In this document: positions 17,671 to 29,484 of the stretch, in pieces
Position numbering within the stretch: the first letter of the stretch is position 1
Layout of the letters: every line of letters begins with the position of its first letter
Assembly: GCF_024273235.1 (NCBI RefSeq)
Contig: NZ_JANBVH010000010.1
Span: forward strand, 1-64,000
Direction: 5' to 3'
From: Sphingomonas faeni
GTDB taxonomy: Bacteria; Pseudomonadota; Alphaproteobacteria; Sphingomonadales; Sphingomonadaceae
Length of the DNA stretch: 64,000 bases
The notes under the pieces: model-generated
Seen by the model: the letters and a program-made list of their open reading frames with translations, nothing else
The model's database searches: none
What the model was told of the DNA's origin: nothing
Made by a program: the position numbers and the translations under genes

Positions 17671-17689
17671 TCTCGCCTGAAGGACCTGC

Positions 17690-18196
17690 ATGCTCGAAAT
17701 CGCGCTCTCTTCCGACGCTCCCTGGCCTGAGCAGGACTGGGACGCGCTTGCCCTGCGCGCAGCGACGGCGGCCATCGAGCGGACTCCGCATGGCGAACTG
17801 CTGACCGGTGCGGCAAGCGTCGAGATCTCGATCCGGCTTGCGTCCGACGACGAGGTCCACACGCTGAACAAGCAATACCGCCAGAAGGACAAGCCGACCA
17901 ATGTCCTGTCCTTCCCGATGGTCCAACCCGATCTACTCGCCACGATCAGCCAGAATTCGGACGACGGCGAGGTCCTGCTCGGCGACATCATCCTCGCGCA
18001 CGGCGTCTGCGTGGCCGAGGCCACCGAGCGCGGCATTTCGGTCGAGGATCATGCCATGCATCTGATGGTGCACGGCACGCTGCATCTGCTAGGCTATGAC
18101 CATATCGACGACGACGAGGCGGAGGGCATGGAGCAGATCGAACGCGACGCGCTCGCCGCGCTCGGACTCCACGACCCGTATCTTATAACACCCTGA
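17690..18196 (+). CDS. ybeY: Endoribonuclease / rRNA maturation factor YbeY
   Basis: YbeY is a zinc-dependent endoribonuclease needed for 16S 3'-end maturation and ribosome quality control. The metal motif is HGTLHLLGYDHIDDDEA near residues 125-141, and the family stretch KQYRQKDKPTNVLSFP is present. It starts 20 bases after vapC, so vapC now stands where phoH would usually be coupled to ybeY. Confidence 0.95.
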   Translation: MLEIALSSDAPWPEQDWDALALRAATAAIERTPHGELLTGAASVEISIRLASDDEVHTLNKQYRQKDKPTNVLSFPMVQPDLLATISQNSDDGEVLLGDIILAHGVCVAEATERGISVEDHAMHLMVHGTLHLLGYDHIDDDEAEGMEQIERDALAALGLHDPYLITP

Positions 18197-18223
18197 TTCC
18201 ACCACAAAGGACTGACGACCACG

Positions 18224-19123
<900 letters not shown>

Positions 19124-19157
19124 GCCTGACTGAAGTGTGACGTCTCCAAGCCCGTCC

Positions 19158-19241
19158 CGTCATCCCAGCGAAAGCTGGGATATCACCGTGTTGGCCCCGT
19201 CGCCTGCAAAACAGGGAGACCCCAGCTTTCGCTGGGGTGAC
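19158..19241. repeat. Intergenic palindromic repeat, family F (copy 1)
   Basis: Halves GTCATCCCAGCGAAAGCTGG and CCCAGCTTTCGCTGGGGTGA face each other. Copies are at 21788-21869 and 50092-50177. The rest of the 310-base gap before katG holds three short degenerate direct repeats of GGCTG-GGTGACGGATTT type (19247-19290), then AT-richer sequence likely to hold the katG promoter; GGAGA at 19425 is the ribosome binding site. Confidence 0.9.
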
Positions 19242-19421
19242 GCAGTTGGCTGAGGTGACGGATTTGGCTGCGGTGACGGATTTTGGCTGGGCGGCGGGGG
19301 TCTCGGCGAGATCAGCCACCCCATCGCAGATATCACCCAGCCGATCACTGCCGACGACGCAATCTATTTTACCGATCACTCGCGCGGTGCCATAACTTCT
19401 CCCAACTTCAGAAGACGCTGA

Positions 19422-21707
<2,286 letters not shown>

Positions 21708-21727
21708 GCGACGTCCCAGTGAAAAAG

Positions 21728-21762
21728 GGGCCGCCAGCAGAAATGTTGGCGGCCCTTATTTC
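21728..21762 (+). terminator. Rho-independent terminator of katG
   Basis: Arms GGGCCGCCA (21728-21736) and TGGCGGCCC (21747-21755) pair perfectly over nine bases with a 10-base loop, followed by TTATTTC. It lies 20 bases after the katG stop. Confidence 0.88.
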
Positions 21763-21787
21763 GTTAAGCCCCCCGCCCCACCTCCCC

Positions 21788-21869
21788 GTCATCCCAGCGA
21801 AAGCTGGGATCTCAGTGGGGCGAATGCTGCGACCCGAACCGGGAGATCCCAGCTTTCGCTGGGATGACG
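21788..21869. repeat. Intergenic palindromic repeat, family F (copy 2)
   Basis: Inverted halves GTCATCCCAGCGAAAGCTGG and CCCAGCTTTCGCTGGGATGA. Beyond it, 21870-22012 shows repeated GATAG-type phrases (ACGATAGTTTGGGA, GATAGCTTGG, GGTAGCTTGGGACG) but no gene. Confidence 0.9.
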
Positions 21870-22012
21870 ATAGTTTGGGAAACCGACGGTGGTTTCGAAT
21901 GACGGTGATAGCTTGGCACGACAGCGGTAGCTTGGGACGACGGTAGTTGCCGAATACGGCGACAGTCACGCTAGAGATTGCCCCCGCCCCGCAGCCGCTC
22001 TAACTTCCCTCC

Positions 22013-23341
22013 ATGCGCAAACACATCCTCATCGTCCTCGGCCTGATCCTGCTCGTGATCGCCGCGGGCGTCACCTATCTCGCCTGGCCCGACACTGCCA
22101 AATTGCCGGTCGATCAGGTCACCGGCAAGCTGCCCAAGATCACCGACCCGCGAATCCAGACGATCCCGACCGTCAAGGTCGCGAAGGTCGTCGGCTGGCA
22201 GAACGGCGCGATGCCGACGCCAGCCGCCGGCCTCAAGGTCCAGCCGTTCGCAACCGGTCTCGATCACCCGCGCTGGATGTACCGCCTGCCCAATGGCGAC
22301 GTGTTGGTCGCCGAGACGAACTCGCCGCCGCGCGAGGGTGGCGGGATCACCGGCTGGGTGATGAAGGTCCTGATGGGCCGCGCCGGCGCCGGCGTCCCCT
22401 CGGCGAACCGCATTACGCTGCTGCGCGACGCGAACGGCGACGGCGTGGCGGAGACGAAGTCGGTGTTCATGACCGGCCTAAACTCGCCCTTCGGCATGAC
22501 CCTGCTCGACGGCCAGCTCTACATCGGCAACACCGACGCGCTCGTCCGCGTCCCCTACACCGACGGCGCCACGAAGATCACCGCAAAGCCCGAGCTCGTC
22601 ATCAAGCTCAACCCAGGCGGCAATCACTGGGCGCGCAACGTCATCGCGGCGGCTGACGGCAAGACGCTGTACGTCGGGGTCGGCTCGGCGTCGAACATCG
22701 CCGAGAACGGCATGGACGCCGAGAAATACCGCGCGAACATCCTCCAGGTATGGCCGAAGGACAAGAACTGGCGGATCTACGCCGCGGGCCTGCGCAACCC
22801 CAACGGCATGGCGATCAATCCCAAGTCGGGCGAACTGTGGACCGTCGTCAACGAGCGCGACATGCTCGGCTCGGATCTCGCCCCCGATTACCTGACGCAG
22901 GTCGAGTTCGGCGATCACTTCGGCTGGCCCTGGTATTATTGGGGCGGCTATCCCGACACCCGCGTCGAGCCGAAGAACCCCGCGCTCCAGCAATATTCGA
23001 AGCGCCCCGACTATGCGCTCGGACCGCACGTCGCGGCACTGGGCCTGACCTTCTCCGCGGACGCCAAGCTGGGCGCAAACTTCGCCAACGGCGCATTCGT
23101 CGGCGAGCACGGTTCGTGGAACCGCAAGCCGGTGTCGGGTTACAAGGTCGTCTATATCCCGTTCGGCGACACGGGCTTCCCCGCGGCGAACGCCAAGCCG
23201 GTCGACGTGCTCGGCGGGTTCCTCAACAAGGACGGCGACGCGCAGGGTCGCCCGGTCGGCGTCATCACCGACAGGACCGGCGGCCTGCTGGTGGCGGACG
23301 ACGTCGGCAACGCGATCTGGCGGGTCAGCGCGGTACGGTAA
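22013..23341 (+). CDS. PQQ-dependent sugar dehydrogenase / sorbosone dehydrogenase family
   Basis: The 442-residue protein has an N-terminal signal anchor (HILIVLGLILLVIAAGVTYLAW) and a six-bladed propeller of the soluble glucose/sorbosone dehydrogenase type, with FATGLDHPRWMYRLPNGDVLVAET, the GLRNPNGMAINPKSGELWTVVNERDMLG blade and GEHGSWNRKPVSGYKV. It probably oxidises aldose sugars in the periplasm with pyrroloquinoline quinone. No PQQ synthesis genes lie nearby. Substrate and cofactor use are inferred from the family. Confidence 0.88.
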   Translation: MRKHILIVLGLILLVIAAGVTYLAWPDTAKLPVDQVTGKLPKITDPRIQTIPTVKVAKVVGWQNGAMPTPAAGLKVQPFATGLDHPRWMYRLPNGDVLVAETNSPPREGGGITGWVMKVLMGRAGAGVPSANRITLLRDANGDGVAETKSVFMTGLNSPFGMTLLDGQLYIGNTDALVRVPYTDGATKITAKPELVIKLNPGGNHWARNVIAAADGKTLYVGVGSASNIAENGMDAEKYRANILQVWPKDKNWRIYAAGLRNPNGMAINPKSGELWTVVNERDMLGSDLAPDYLTQVEFGDHFGWPWYYWGGYPDTRVEPKNPALQQYSKRPDYALGPHVAALGLTFSADAKLGANFANGAFVGEHGSWNRKPVSGYKVVYIPFGDTGFPAANAKPVDVLGGFLNKDGDAQGRPVGVITDRTGGLLVADDVGNAIWRVSAVR

Positions 23342-23429
23342 TAGACGGACGACGCAACGCACACTTCGTCACCCCGGACTTCCCCTTCGTGCAAGTAAAA
23401 GGCTGTCGTACGGCACCACGCCCTTCCCT

Positions 23430-23484
23430 GTTCTCCCGCGAAGGCGGGAGCCCAGTCTGGATCCCCGCCTTCGCGGGGAAACAC
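23430..23484. repeat. Intergenic palindromic repeat, family C (copy 3)
   Basis: Halves TTCTCCCGCGAAGGCGGGAG and CCCCGCCTTCGCGGGGAAAC around CCCAGTCTGG. It lies between two convergent genes. Confidence 0.9.
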
Positions 23485-23565
23485 GTCTTACTTGCTCGAG
23501 AGGGATAGCGACCGACGTGTTCCCCGGGGTCTACGGTTCGGCAAAGGGCCGGCACGATGACGAAG

Positions 23566-23763
23566 TCAGTCCGGAAGAATGTCTCGCGCAGCCGCCAGAT
23601 CATCCTCGTCGACCATGACGCGCACCGGGATCAGCAGCCAGCTTCCCTCCATGATCGACATCCCGCCATCGAACGCGATCGCCGGGATGCCTTCGCTCTC
23701 CAGCCGCCCGACGATGATATGCGCCTCGTTCCGGCCGTACCGCCCCAGTTCTACCAGGCTCAT
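23566..23763 (-). CDS. DUF2007 small protein
   Basis: The 65-residue protein (MSLVELGRYGRNEAHIIVGRLESEGI...) fits the DUF2007 family, short ferredoxin-like folds sometimes named putative signal-transducing proteins. The start codon overlaps the stop of the upstream flavin-binding protein by ATGA, so the two are co-translated. Function unknown. Confidence 0.8.
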   Translation of the reverse strand: MSLVELGRYGRNEAHIIVGRLESEGIPAIAFDGGMSIMEGSWLLIPVRVMVDEDDLAAARDILPD

Positions 23764-24320
23764 GCGCCGCGCCGGTCCGGCAGGACGGTCGCAAGCCGCA
23801 CCGGCAACCCGTCGATGCTCGCGGTCGGTCCCGCCAGTTCCTCGATCCGTTCGGCCTCGGTCTGTTTCGCGTGATATTTTGACAGCGTCTGCCGCTCGCG
23901 GTCCAGCGTCATGAACGGCACGCCCCAGCCACAACTCGTCTGCACTTCGTCGACCGCGATCACGAAGATCTGCCGCGTGCCCGGCAACGGCGTGAACCGC
24001 GCATACAGTTCGGCCCAGCCGTCGTCCTGCGGCAACACCGCGCGGCCCTTGCCATAGATTCGGAAGATCAGCGCGGGCTGGTCGAACGCGCAGAACATGA
24101 TCGTGATGCGCCCGTCCGCGCCGAGATGCGCGTTCGTCTCGTTGCCGGAACCGCCGACGTCGAGATACGCGACCGTCTTCGCATCGAGCACGCGGAAACT
24201 GTCCATGCCCTTGGGACTGAGATTGATCCGTGCGCCTTCCGCCGCGGTCGCGACGAAGAACACCGGCTGCCGCGCGACAAACGCGCGGTGATCCTCGGTG
24301 AGCGCGGGAAAGAAGTCCAT
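23760..24320 (-). CDS. Pyridoxamine 5'-phosphate oxidase family flavin-binding protein
   Basis: The 186-residue protein has the split-barrel fold of FMN-binding oxidases: ALTEDHRAFVARQPVFFVATAAEGARINLSPKGMDSFRVLDAKTVAYLD is close to general-stress and PNPOx-like proteins. It is not the vitamin B6 enzyme PdxH, since the substrate motifs of PdxH are missing. The start at 24320 was chosen for fit with the family; upstream sequence is shared with the divergent ccdAB operon promoter. Confidence 0.85.
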   Translation of the reverse strand: MDFFPALTEDHRAFVARQPVFFVATAAEGARINLSPKGMDSFRVLDAKTVAYLDVGGSGNETNAHLGADGRITIMFCAFDQPALIFRIYGKGRAVLPQDDGWAELYARFTPLPGTRQIFVIAVDEVQTSCGWGVPFMTLDRERQTLSKYHAKQTEAERIEELAGPTASIDGLPVRLATVLPDRRGA

Positions 24321-24334
24321 CGATCGGCTCCGAA

Positions 24335-24363
24335 TTGACGCGCGGCAGGTACGCGCATACCCT
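24335..24363 (+). promoter_or_regulatory. Candidate ccdAB promoter with overlapping operator palindrome
   Basis: TTGACG (24335-24340) and TACCCT (24358-24363) are spaced 17 bases as a possible promoter. Between them GGTACGCGCATACC (24348-24361) is a near-perfect 14-bp palindrome, well placed for repression by the CcdA-CcdB complex. The -10 match is weak, so the palindrome is the stronger signal. Confidence 0.5.
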
Positions 24364-24369
24364 GTGCGC

Positions 24370-24615
24370 ATGAGACATGATCCTATCGCAACCGGCAAGC
24401 GCAAATCCGTGAACCTGTCGCTCGATACCGGTATCGTTGCAGCAGCGCGAGAAGCGGGGATTAATCTGTCGCAGGTCAGCGAGGCTGCAATCCGCGCGGC
24501 GGCAAGGCGCGTGCAGGAAGAAAAATGGCGCGAGGAGCATCGCGATTGGATCACGGCAAACAACGCCTGGATCGAAGAGAATGGCCTGCCGCTCGATCGA
24601 TATCGATTGGCTTGA
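24370..24615 (+). CDS. ccdA: CcdA-type antitoxin
   Basis: The 81-residue protein has a ribbon-helix-helix N-terminus (KRKSVNLSLDTGIVAAAREAGINLSQVSEAAI) and the CcdA tail with WREEHRDWITANNAWIEENGLPLDRYR, which binds and removes CcdB from gyrase. The stop overlaps the ccdB start by one base. A longer frame from 24298 would begin inside the divergent gene and is rejected. Confidence 0.92.
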   Translation: MRHDPIATGKRKSVNLSLDTGIVAAAREAGINLSQVSEAAIRAAARRVQEEKWREEHRDWITANNAWIEENGLPLDRYRLA

Positions 24616-24911
24616 TGGCGCGTTTCGACGTCTACCCCGCACCCGAAGGAGGGTATTGGCTCGACTGCCAGTCCAACCTGCTGTCGGACCTGAACAGTCG
24701 CTTCATCGTGCCTCTCCGGTTGTACGCCGATGTGCCCGGTGGCGATCGACGGTTAAACCCCGTCTTCTCCATTCACGGCACGGAGTATGTCATGCAGACG
24801 CACTTGGCGGCCGCGATCTCGGCGAAACTGCTGTCGGAGCCGACCACGTCCCTGGTCGAGCATGAATACCGCATCGGCAGCGCGATCGACATGCTTACGG
24901 GCAGTTACTGA
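24615..24911 (+). CDS. ccdB: CcdB-type gyrase toxin
   Basis: The 98-residue protein matches CcdB in length and in key stretches (MARFDVYPAPEGGYWLDCQSNLL, RFIVPL, PVFSIHGTEYVMQT). CcdB poisons DNA gyrase; in the F-plasmid protein the last residues W-G-I are needed for that. Here the protein ends AIDMLTGSY, so gyrase poisoning may be weaker or different. The frame is intact. The pair is chromosomal, between a flavin-binding protein and tldD, which ends four bases away on the other strand. Confidence 0.9.
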   Translation: MARFDVYPAPEGGYWLDCQSNLLSDLNSRFIVPLRLYADVPGGDRRLNPVFSIHGTEYVMQTHLAAAISAKLLSEPTTSLVEHEYRIGSAIDMLTGSY

Positions 24912-24914
24912 CGC

Positions 24915-26342
24915 CTAGGCCGCGGTCCCGCCGACCGTCAGCCCGTCGACCAGCAACGTCGGTTGCCCGACCCCGGCCGGCACCGACTGTCCGCCCTTGC
25001 CGCACATCCCGATACCCTCGTCGAGCGCGAAGTCGTTACCGATCCCGCGCACCCGGGTCAGCGAGCTCGGCCCGTCGCCGATCAGCGTCGCGCCCTTGAT
25101 CGGCGCGCCGAGCTTGCCGTTTTCGATCAGATACGCCTCGGTGCAGCTGAACACGAACTTGCCCGACACGATGTCGACCTGACCGCCGCCGAACGCCTTG
25201 GCGAAGATACCCTTCTTGACGCGCGACAGGAGCTCGGCGGGATCGTCGTTGCCCGCCTTCATGAAGGTGTTGGTCATCCGCGGCATCGGCGCATGCGCGT
25301 AGCTTTCGCGACGGCCGTTGCCGGTCGCCTCGACCCCCATCAGCCGCGCGTTCAGCCGGTCCTGCATATAGCCCTTGAGAATGCCGTCCTCGATCAGCAC
25401 GGTCTCGCGTGTCGGCGTGCCCTCGTCATCGATCGTCAGCGACCCGCGACGATCCTGCAGCGAGCCATCGTCGACCACCGTCACGCCCTCGGCCGCAACA
25501 CGCTCGCCGATGCGACCCGAGAACGCCGACGTGCCCTTGCGATTGAAATCGCCCTCGAGCCCATGGCCGATCGCCTCGTGCAGCAGGATGCCGGGCCAGC
25601 CATTGCCGAGCAGCACGGTCATCTCGCCGGCGGGGGCAGCGATCGACTCAAGGTTGACCAACGCCTGCGACAGCGCCTCGTCGATCGCGCGGTTGTACGT
25701 CGCGGGCTCGAACAGGTCGTTATAGAGATAGCGCCCGCCGATCCCGTAGCTGCCCGTCTCGCGCCGACCGTTCTGCTCGGCGACGATCGACACGTTGAGG
25801 CGGACCAACGGCCGAACATCGGTCGCGACGAAGCCGTCCGCGCGGACAATCTCGACCACCGACCACGTCCCCGACAGGCTCACCGACACCTGCGCGACGC
25901 GCGGATCGCGCGCGCGGGCGGCCGCGTCGATCGTCTGGCACAAATTCACCTTGTCAGCGAACGGCACAAGGTCGAGCGGATCGGCGGCGGTGTAGCGGTG
26001 GCGGTTGGTGCCCTGCGGCGGGCCGGCCTTCGCGGCCACGCCCGGCTCGATCAACGCCATCGTCTCGGCGGCGCGACGGATCGCGGCGGGGGTCATCTCG
26101 TTCGAATGCGCGAACGCGGTCATCTCGCCCGACACCGCACGCAGGCCGAAACCCGAGCTCGTGTCGTAGGAGGCGGTCTTCAGCCGGCCGTCGTCGAACC
26201 CGAACGCCTCGGCCTTGCGATACTGGAGATACAGCTCGCCGTCATCGGCCTTGCCGAGCGCCTTGGCGGTCAGCGCCTGCGCCTGCTCGGGATCGAGCGT
26301 ATCGCGGTAGAGGAAAGAACGGGGGTCTGCTGCTATCGTCAT
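24915..26342 (-). CDS. tldD: Metalloprotease TldD
   Basis: TldD pairs with TldE to cut unfolded peptides and mature some peptide antibiotics. The 475 residues show the zinc site LLHEAIGHGLEGDFNRKGTSAFSG and the family C-terminus (SSLTRVRGIGNDFALDEGIGMCGKGGQSVPAGVGQPTLLVDGL). tldE is not in the window. It starts 18 bases from the stop of the small zinc-finger gene upstream. Confidence 0.95.
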   Translation of the reverse strand: MTIAADPRSFLYRDTLDPEQAQALTAKALGKADDGELYLQYRKAEAFGFDDGRLKTASYDTSSGFGLRAVSGEMTAFAHSNEMTPAAIRRAAETMALIEPGVAAKAGPPQGTNRHRYTAADPLDLVPFADKVNLCQTIDAAARARDPRVAQVSVSLSGTWSVVEIVRADGFVATDVRPLVRLNVSIVAEQNGRRETGSYGIGGRYLYNDLFEPATYNRAIDEALSQALVNLESIAAPAGEMTVLLGNGWPGILLHEAIGHGLEGDFNRKGTSAFSGRIGERVAAEGVTVVDDGSLQDRRGSLTIDDEGTPTRETVLIEDGILKGYMQDRLNARLMGVEATGNGRRESYAHAPMPRMTNTFMKAGNDDPAELLSRVKKGIFAKAFGGGQVDIVSGKFVFSCTEAYLIENGKLGAPIKGATLIGDGPSSLTRVRGIGNDFALDEGIGMCGKGGQSVPAGVGQPTLLVDGLTVGGTAA

Positions 26343-26360
26343 CCGATAGATATAAGCGGC

Positions 26361-26594
26361 TTAGCGCCCGGCGCCATCCCCGTGATCGCGCAAGGTCGAC
26401 TGGTCCGCGCCATCGGCCGCGCCGCCGACGAGGATGAACCGGCGGTCGCAATAGCCGCAATCGACATAGCCGGTCTCGTCGATCTGCAACCAGACGCGCG
26501 GATGGCCAAGCGCTGCACCGCCGGGAATGTCGGTGGCGCCATCGCAGGCGACGCGGGCGTGGGTGACGCGGGTGGTTTCGAGCGGCGGATGCAT
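26361..26594 (-). CDS. Zinc-finger (zf-CHCC) domain protein
   Basis: The 77-residue protein has VACDG..., [31 protein letters not shown], the C-H-C-C zinc pattern of the family that includes mitochondrial complex I subunit NDUFS6. In alphaproteobacteria such small proteins are common next to unrelated genes; a respiratory role is only suggested by homology. It is read towards tldD and may share its transcript. Confidence 0.85.
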   Translation of the reverse strand: MHPPLETTRVTHARVACDGATDIPGGAALGHPRVWLQIDETGYVDCGYCDRRFILVGGAADGADQSTLRDHGDGAGR

Positions 26595-26663
26595 GCGGGG
26601 GCGATAGCAAGGGCAGGCGGGCCGGGCAATTGGTTCTTCGGCGTGGGCAAGAAGGAAGAATGG

Positions 26664-26807
26664 GTTCACGCAGAGGCGCGGAGACGCGGAGGTGTTGCGC
26701 TTGTCGCGGAGCGACCTTCCGATCATCTAACGGCGGAACAGATATTTGCGTCTCCCGGCCGAAAGGCTGGATGCCACACCTCCGCGTCTCCGCGCCTCCG
26801 CGTGAAC
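26664..26807. repeat. Intergenic inverted repeat, family G
   Basis: Left arm GGTTCACGCAGAGGCGCGGA-GACGCGGAGG (26664-26692) and right arm CCTCCGCGTCTCCGCG-CCTCCGCGTGAAC (26779-26807) face each other about 85 bases apart. The internal GCGGAGACGCGGAGG pattern is a repeat type found in many bacterial genomes. It occupies the divergent gap before the ABC ATPase gene. Confidence 0.88.
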
Positions 26808-26868
26808 AAATCTTCTTTGCAACGCCCGAGGGGATGACCAGCCCCGCCCGCACCGCTATGCCGCAGCC

Positions 26869-27792
26869 ATGACCGAAGCTGCGATCGCCATCAAAAACCT
26901 TTGCAAAACCTATGCGGGCGGCAAACGCGCGCTCGACGGCGTGACGTTCGACGTCCCCCGCGGCCAGATCTTCGGCCTGCTCGGCCCCAACGGTGCGGGC
27001 AAGTCGACGCTGATCAATATCCTTGCCGGCCTCGTCAACAAGACCGATGGCAACGCCGCGATCTGGGGGTTCGACATCGACGAGCATCCGCGCAACGCCA
27101 AGGCGTCGATCGGCATCGTCAACCAGGAGATCCTGTTCGATCCCTTCTTCTCGCCGTTCGAGACGCTCGAGATCCAGGCCGGGCTCTACGGCGTGCCCAA
27201 GGCGAAGCGCCGCACGATGGAACTGCTCCGCGCGGTGCACCTCGAGGACAAGGCGCACGCGTACGCTCGCACGCTGTCGGGCGGGATGAAGCGTCGCCTG
27301 ATGGTGGCAAAAGCGATGGTCCACTCGCCCCCCGTCCTCGTCCTCGACGAGCCGACTGCGGGCGTCGACATCGAGCTCCGCCAGCAGCTCTGGACCTATG
27401 TCCGCAGCCTCAACCAGGCCGGCGTGACCGTCGTCCTCACCACGCATTATCTCGAGGAAGCCGAGGAACTCTGCGACCGGATCGCGATCATCAACAACGG
27501 CCGCCTGATCGCCAACGAACCGACCCGCGAACTGGTCGGCAAGGCGCAGGAAAAGATCGTCGCCGTCACCGTCGACCGCGATGTCACCGCTATCCCCGCC
27601 AACGCCTGCTTCCAGAAGATCACGCTGATGGGCAATCGCACGCTCGAGATCACCTACAAGAAGGACCGCGTGAACGCCGGCGAAGTCTTGGCGGCAATCC
27701 AGTCCGGCGGCTTCGGCATCGTCGACGTCTCGACCAAGGAACCCGATCTGGAGGACGTCTTCCTCAGCCTGACCCGCGCCGCCAACGCATGA
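26869..27792 (+). CDS. ABC transporter ATP-binding protein
   Basis: The 307-residue ATPase has Walker A GPNGAGKSTLI, the signature LSGGMKRRL, Walker B VLVLDEPTAGVD and the switch histidine in TTHYLEEAEELCDR, plus a C-terminal extension of the drug/polysaccharide exporter (DrrA/YadG) subfamily. A matching permease gene would be expected next to it, but the following gene, overlapping by ATGA, is nadB. The permease must be elsewhere or lost. Confidence 0.93.
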   Translation: MTEAAIAIKNLCKTYAGGKRALDGVTFDVPRGQIFGLLGPNGAGKSTLINILAGLVNKTDGNAAIWGFDIDEHPRNAKASIGIVNQEILFDPFFSPFETLEIQAGLYGVPKAKRRTMELLRAVHLEDKAHAYARTLSGGMKRRLMVAKAMVHSPPVLVLDEPTAGVDIELRQQLWTYVRSLNQAGVTVVLTTHYLEEAEELCDRIAIINNGRLIANEPTRELVGKAQEKIVAVTVDRDVTAIPANACFQKITLMGNRTLEITYKKDRVNAGEVLAAIQSGGFGIVDVSTKEPDLEDVFLSLTRAANA

Positions 27793-29366
27793 ACAGCGAT
27801 ATCCTGATCGTCGGCTCGGGCGCCGCAGGTCTCACCGCCGCGCTCAATCTCGCCGACCGCTTCAAGGTCACGGTGCTGGCCAAGGGCGCGCTGAACGAAG
27901 GCTCGACCGCCTGGGCGCAGGGCGGGATCGCCGCCGTGTTGGAGCCCGGCGACACGTTCGAGAACCATGTCGAGGACACGATGGTCGCCGGTGCCGGTCT
28001 CAACGATCGCGCGGTCGTCGAGATGGTCGTCGAGGGCGCGCCTGCCGCGATCGAGCGCCTGACGCACCTTGGCGTGCCGTTCGAAACCGAGGGCAATGCG
28101 CTTCACCTGACGCGCGAAGGGGGTCATTCGCACCGCCGCATCGTCCACGTCGCCGACGCGACCGGCTGGGCGGTACAGGAGGCGTTGCAGAAGGCCGCCG
28201 AGGCGCATCCGAACATCACCCTCGTTCCCGACCAGATCGCGATCGACCTCGCCACCGGCCGTCACGAGGAACGCTATTCGGGTGCCGGCAACGTCTGGGG
28301 CGTCTACGCCGTCGATCGCAAGACCGAGCGGGTCGCGCTTTACACTGCGCGGGCCACTATTCTGGCAACCGGCGGAGCGGGACGCACCTACCTCTTTTCG
28401 ACCGCCCCACGCGGCGCGACCGGTGACGGCATCGCGATGGCGTGGCGCGCGGGCGCACGCGTCTCCAACATGGAGATGATGCAGTTCCACCCGACCTGCC
28501 TCTACAATCTGGAGGTCAAGAATTTCCTGATCACCGAGGCGGTGCGCGGCGAGGGCGGGCGATTGATCAACCCGTCGACCGGCAAGCGCTTCATGACCTA
28601 TTACGACCCCGCGCGCATGGAACTCGCGCCGCGCGATATCGTGGCGCGCGCGATCGATGCCGAGATCAAGCGCTACGGCCTCGACTATGTCCATCTCGAC
28701 ATCAGCCACATGCCCGCCGACTTCATCCGGCATCACTTCCCGAACATCCACGAGAAGCTGCTGACGGTCGGCATCGACATGACGACGCAGCCGATCCCGG
28801 TCGTCCCAGCGCAACATTATACCTGCGGCGGGATCGTCATCGACGAACATGGCAAGACCGACCTTCCCGGCCTGTATGCCGCGGGCGAGTGCACCGAATC
28901 CGGCCTGCACGGCGCCAACCGCCTCGCGTCCAATTCGCTGCTCGAATGCTTCGTGTTCGGCGAAGCGGCGGCGGACAATATCGCCGCGAACTGGGACACG
29001 CTGCCCCCGCCCCCGCCGATCCGCCCCTGGGACGAAAGCCGCGTGACGGATTCGGACGAGGAGGTCGTGATCAAGCAGACCTGGACCGAAATCCGCCGTT
29101 TCATGTGGAATTACGTTGGCATCGTCCGCACCACCAAGCGGCTCGAACGCGCCAAGCACCGCATCGAATTGCTCAACGACGAGGTCGCGGAATATTATCA
29201 GCATTTCCGTGTCACGCCCGACCTGATCGAGTTGCGCAACCTGCTCCAGACCGCCGAGCTGATCGTGCGATCGGCGCTGCACCGGCACGAAAGCCGCGGG
29301 TTGCATTTCACGCTCGATTATCCCGAAACCCTGCCCGATGCGGTCGATACGGTTCTCGTTCCCTGA
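27789..29366 (+). CDS. nadB: L-aspartate oxidase
   Basis: NadB oxidises L-aspartate to iminoaspartate, the first step of NAD synthesis. The 525 residues show the FAD motif ILIVGSGAAGLTAAL, GSTAWAQGGIAAVL, the substrate-binding EAVRGEGGRLINPSTGKRF and SGLHGANRLASNSLLECFVFGE, then the helical C-terminus. The start overlaps the ABC gene stop by four bases. nadA and nadC are not in the window. Confidence 0.95.
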   Translation: MNSDILIVGSGAAGLTAALNLADRFKVTVLAKGALNEGSTAWAQGGIAAVLEPGDTFENHVEDTMVAGAGLNDRAVVEMVVEGAPAAIERLTHLGVPFETEGNALHLTREGGHSHRRIVHVADATGWAVQEALQKAAEAHPNITLVPDQIAIDLATGRHEERYSGAGNVWGVYAVDRKTERVALYTARATILATGGAGRTYLFSTAPRGATGDGIAMAWRAGARVSNMEMMQFHPTCLYNLEVKNFLITEAVRGEGGRLINPSTGKRFMTYYDPARMELAPRDIVARAIDAEIKRYGLDYVHLDISHMPADFIRHHFPNIHEKLLTVGIDMTTQPIPVVPAQHYTCGGIVIDEHGKTDLPGLYAAGECTESGLHGANRLASNSLLECFVFGEAAADNIAANWDTLPPPPPIRPWDESRVTDSDEEVVIKQTWTEIRRFMWNYVGIVRTTKRLERAKHRIELLNDEVAEYYQHFRVTPDLIELRNLLQTAELIVRSALHRHESRGLHFTLDYPETLPDAVDTVLVP

Positions 29367-29484
29367 CATATCGGCGGCTCGGCGCACCCTCGGCGCGCTT
29401 CGTCGCAGTGGGGCGCGGGCGCTGTTTCCCGCGCCCGATCAACGGATAAGGGTCGCTGCTCCAGTGCAGGGCGTTCAATCCATC

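Noticed and set aside
24298..24369. N-terminal extension of ccdA
   Set aside because: It would start inside the divergent flavin-binding gene and cover the operator palindrome; the ATG at 24370 gives the normal CcdA length.
27654..29387. Long minus-strand frame opposite nadB
   Set aside because: nadB is unmistakable; the antisense product shows only composition bias.
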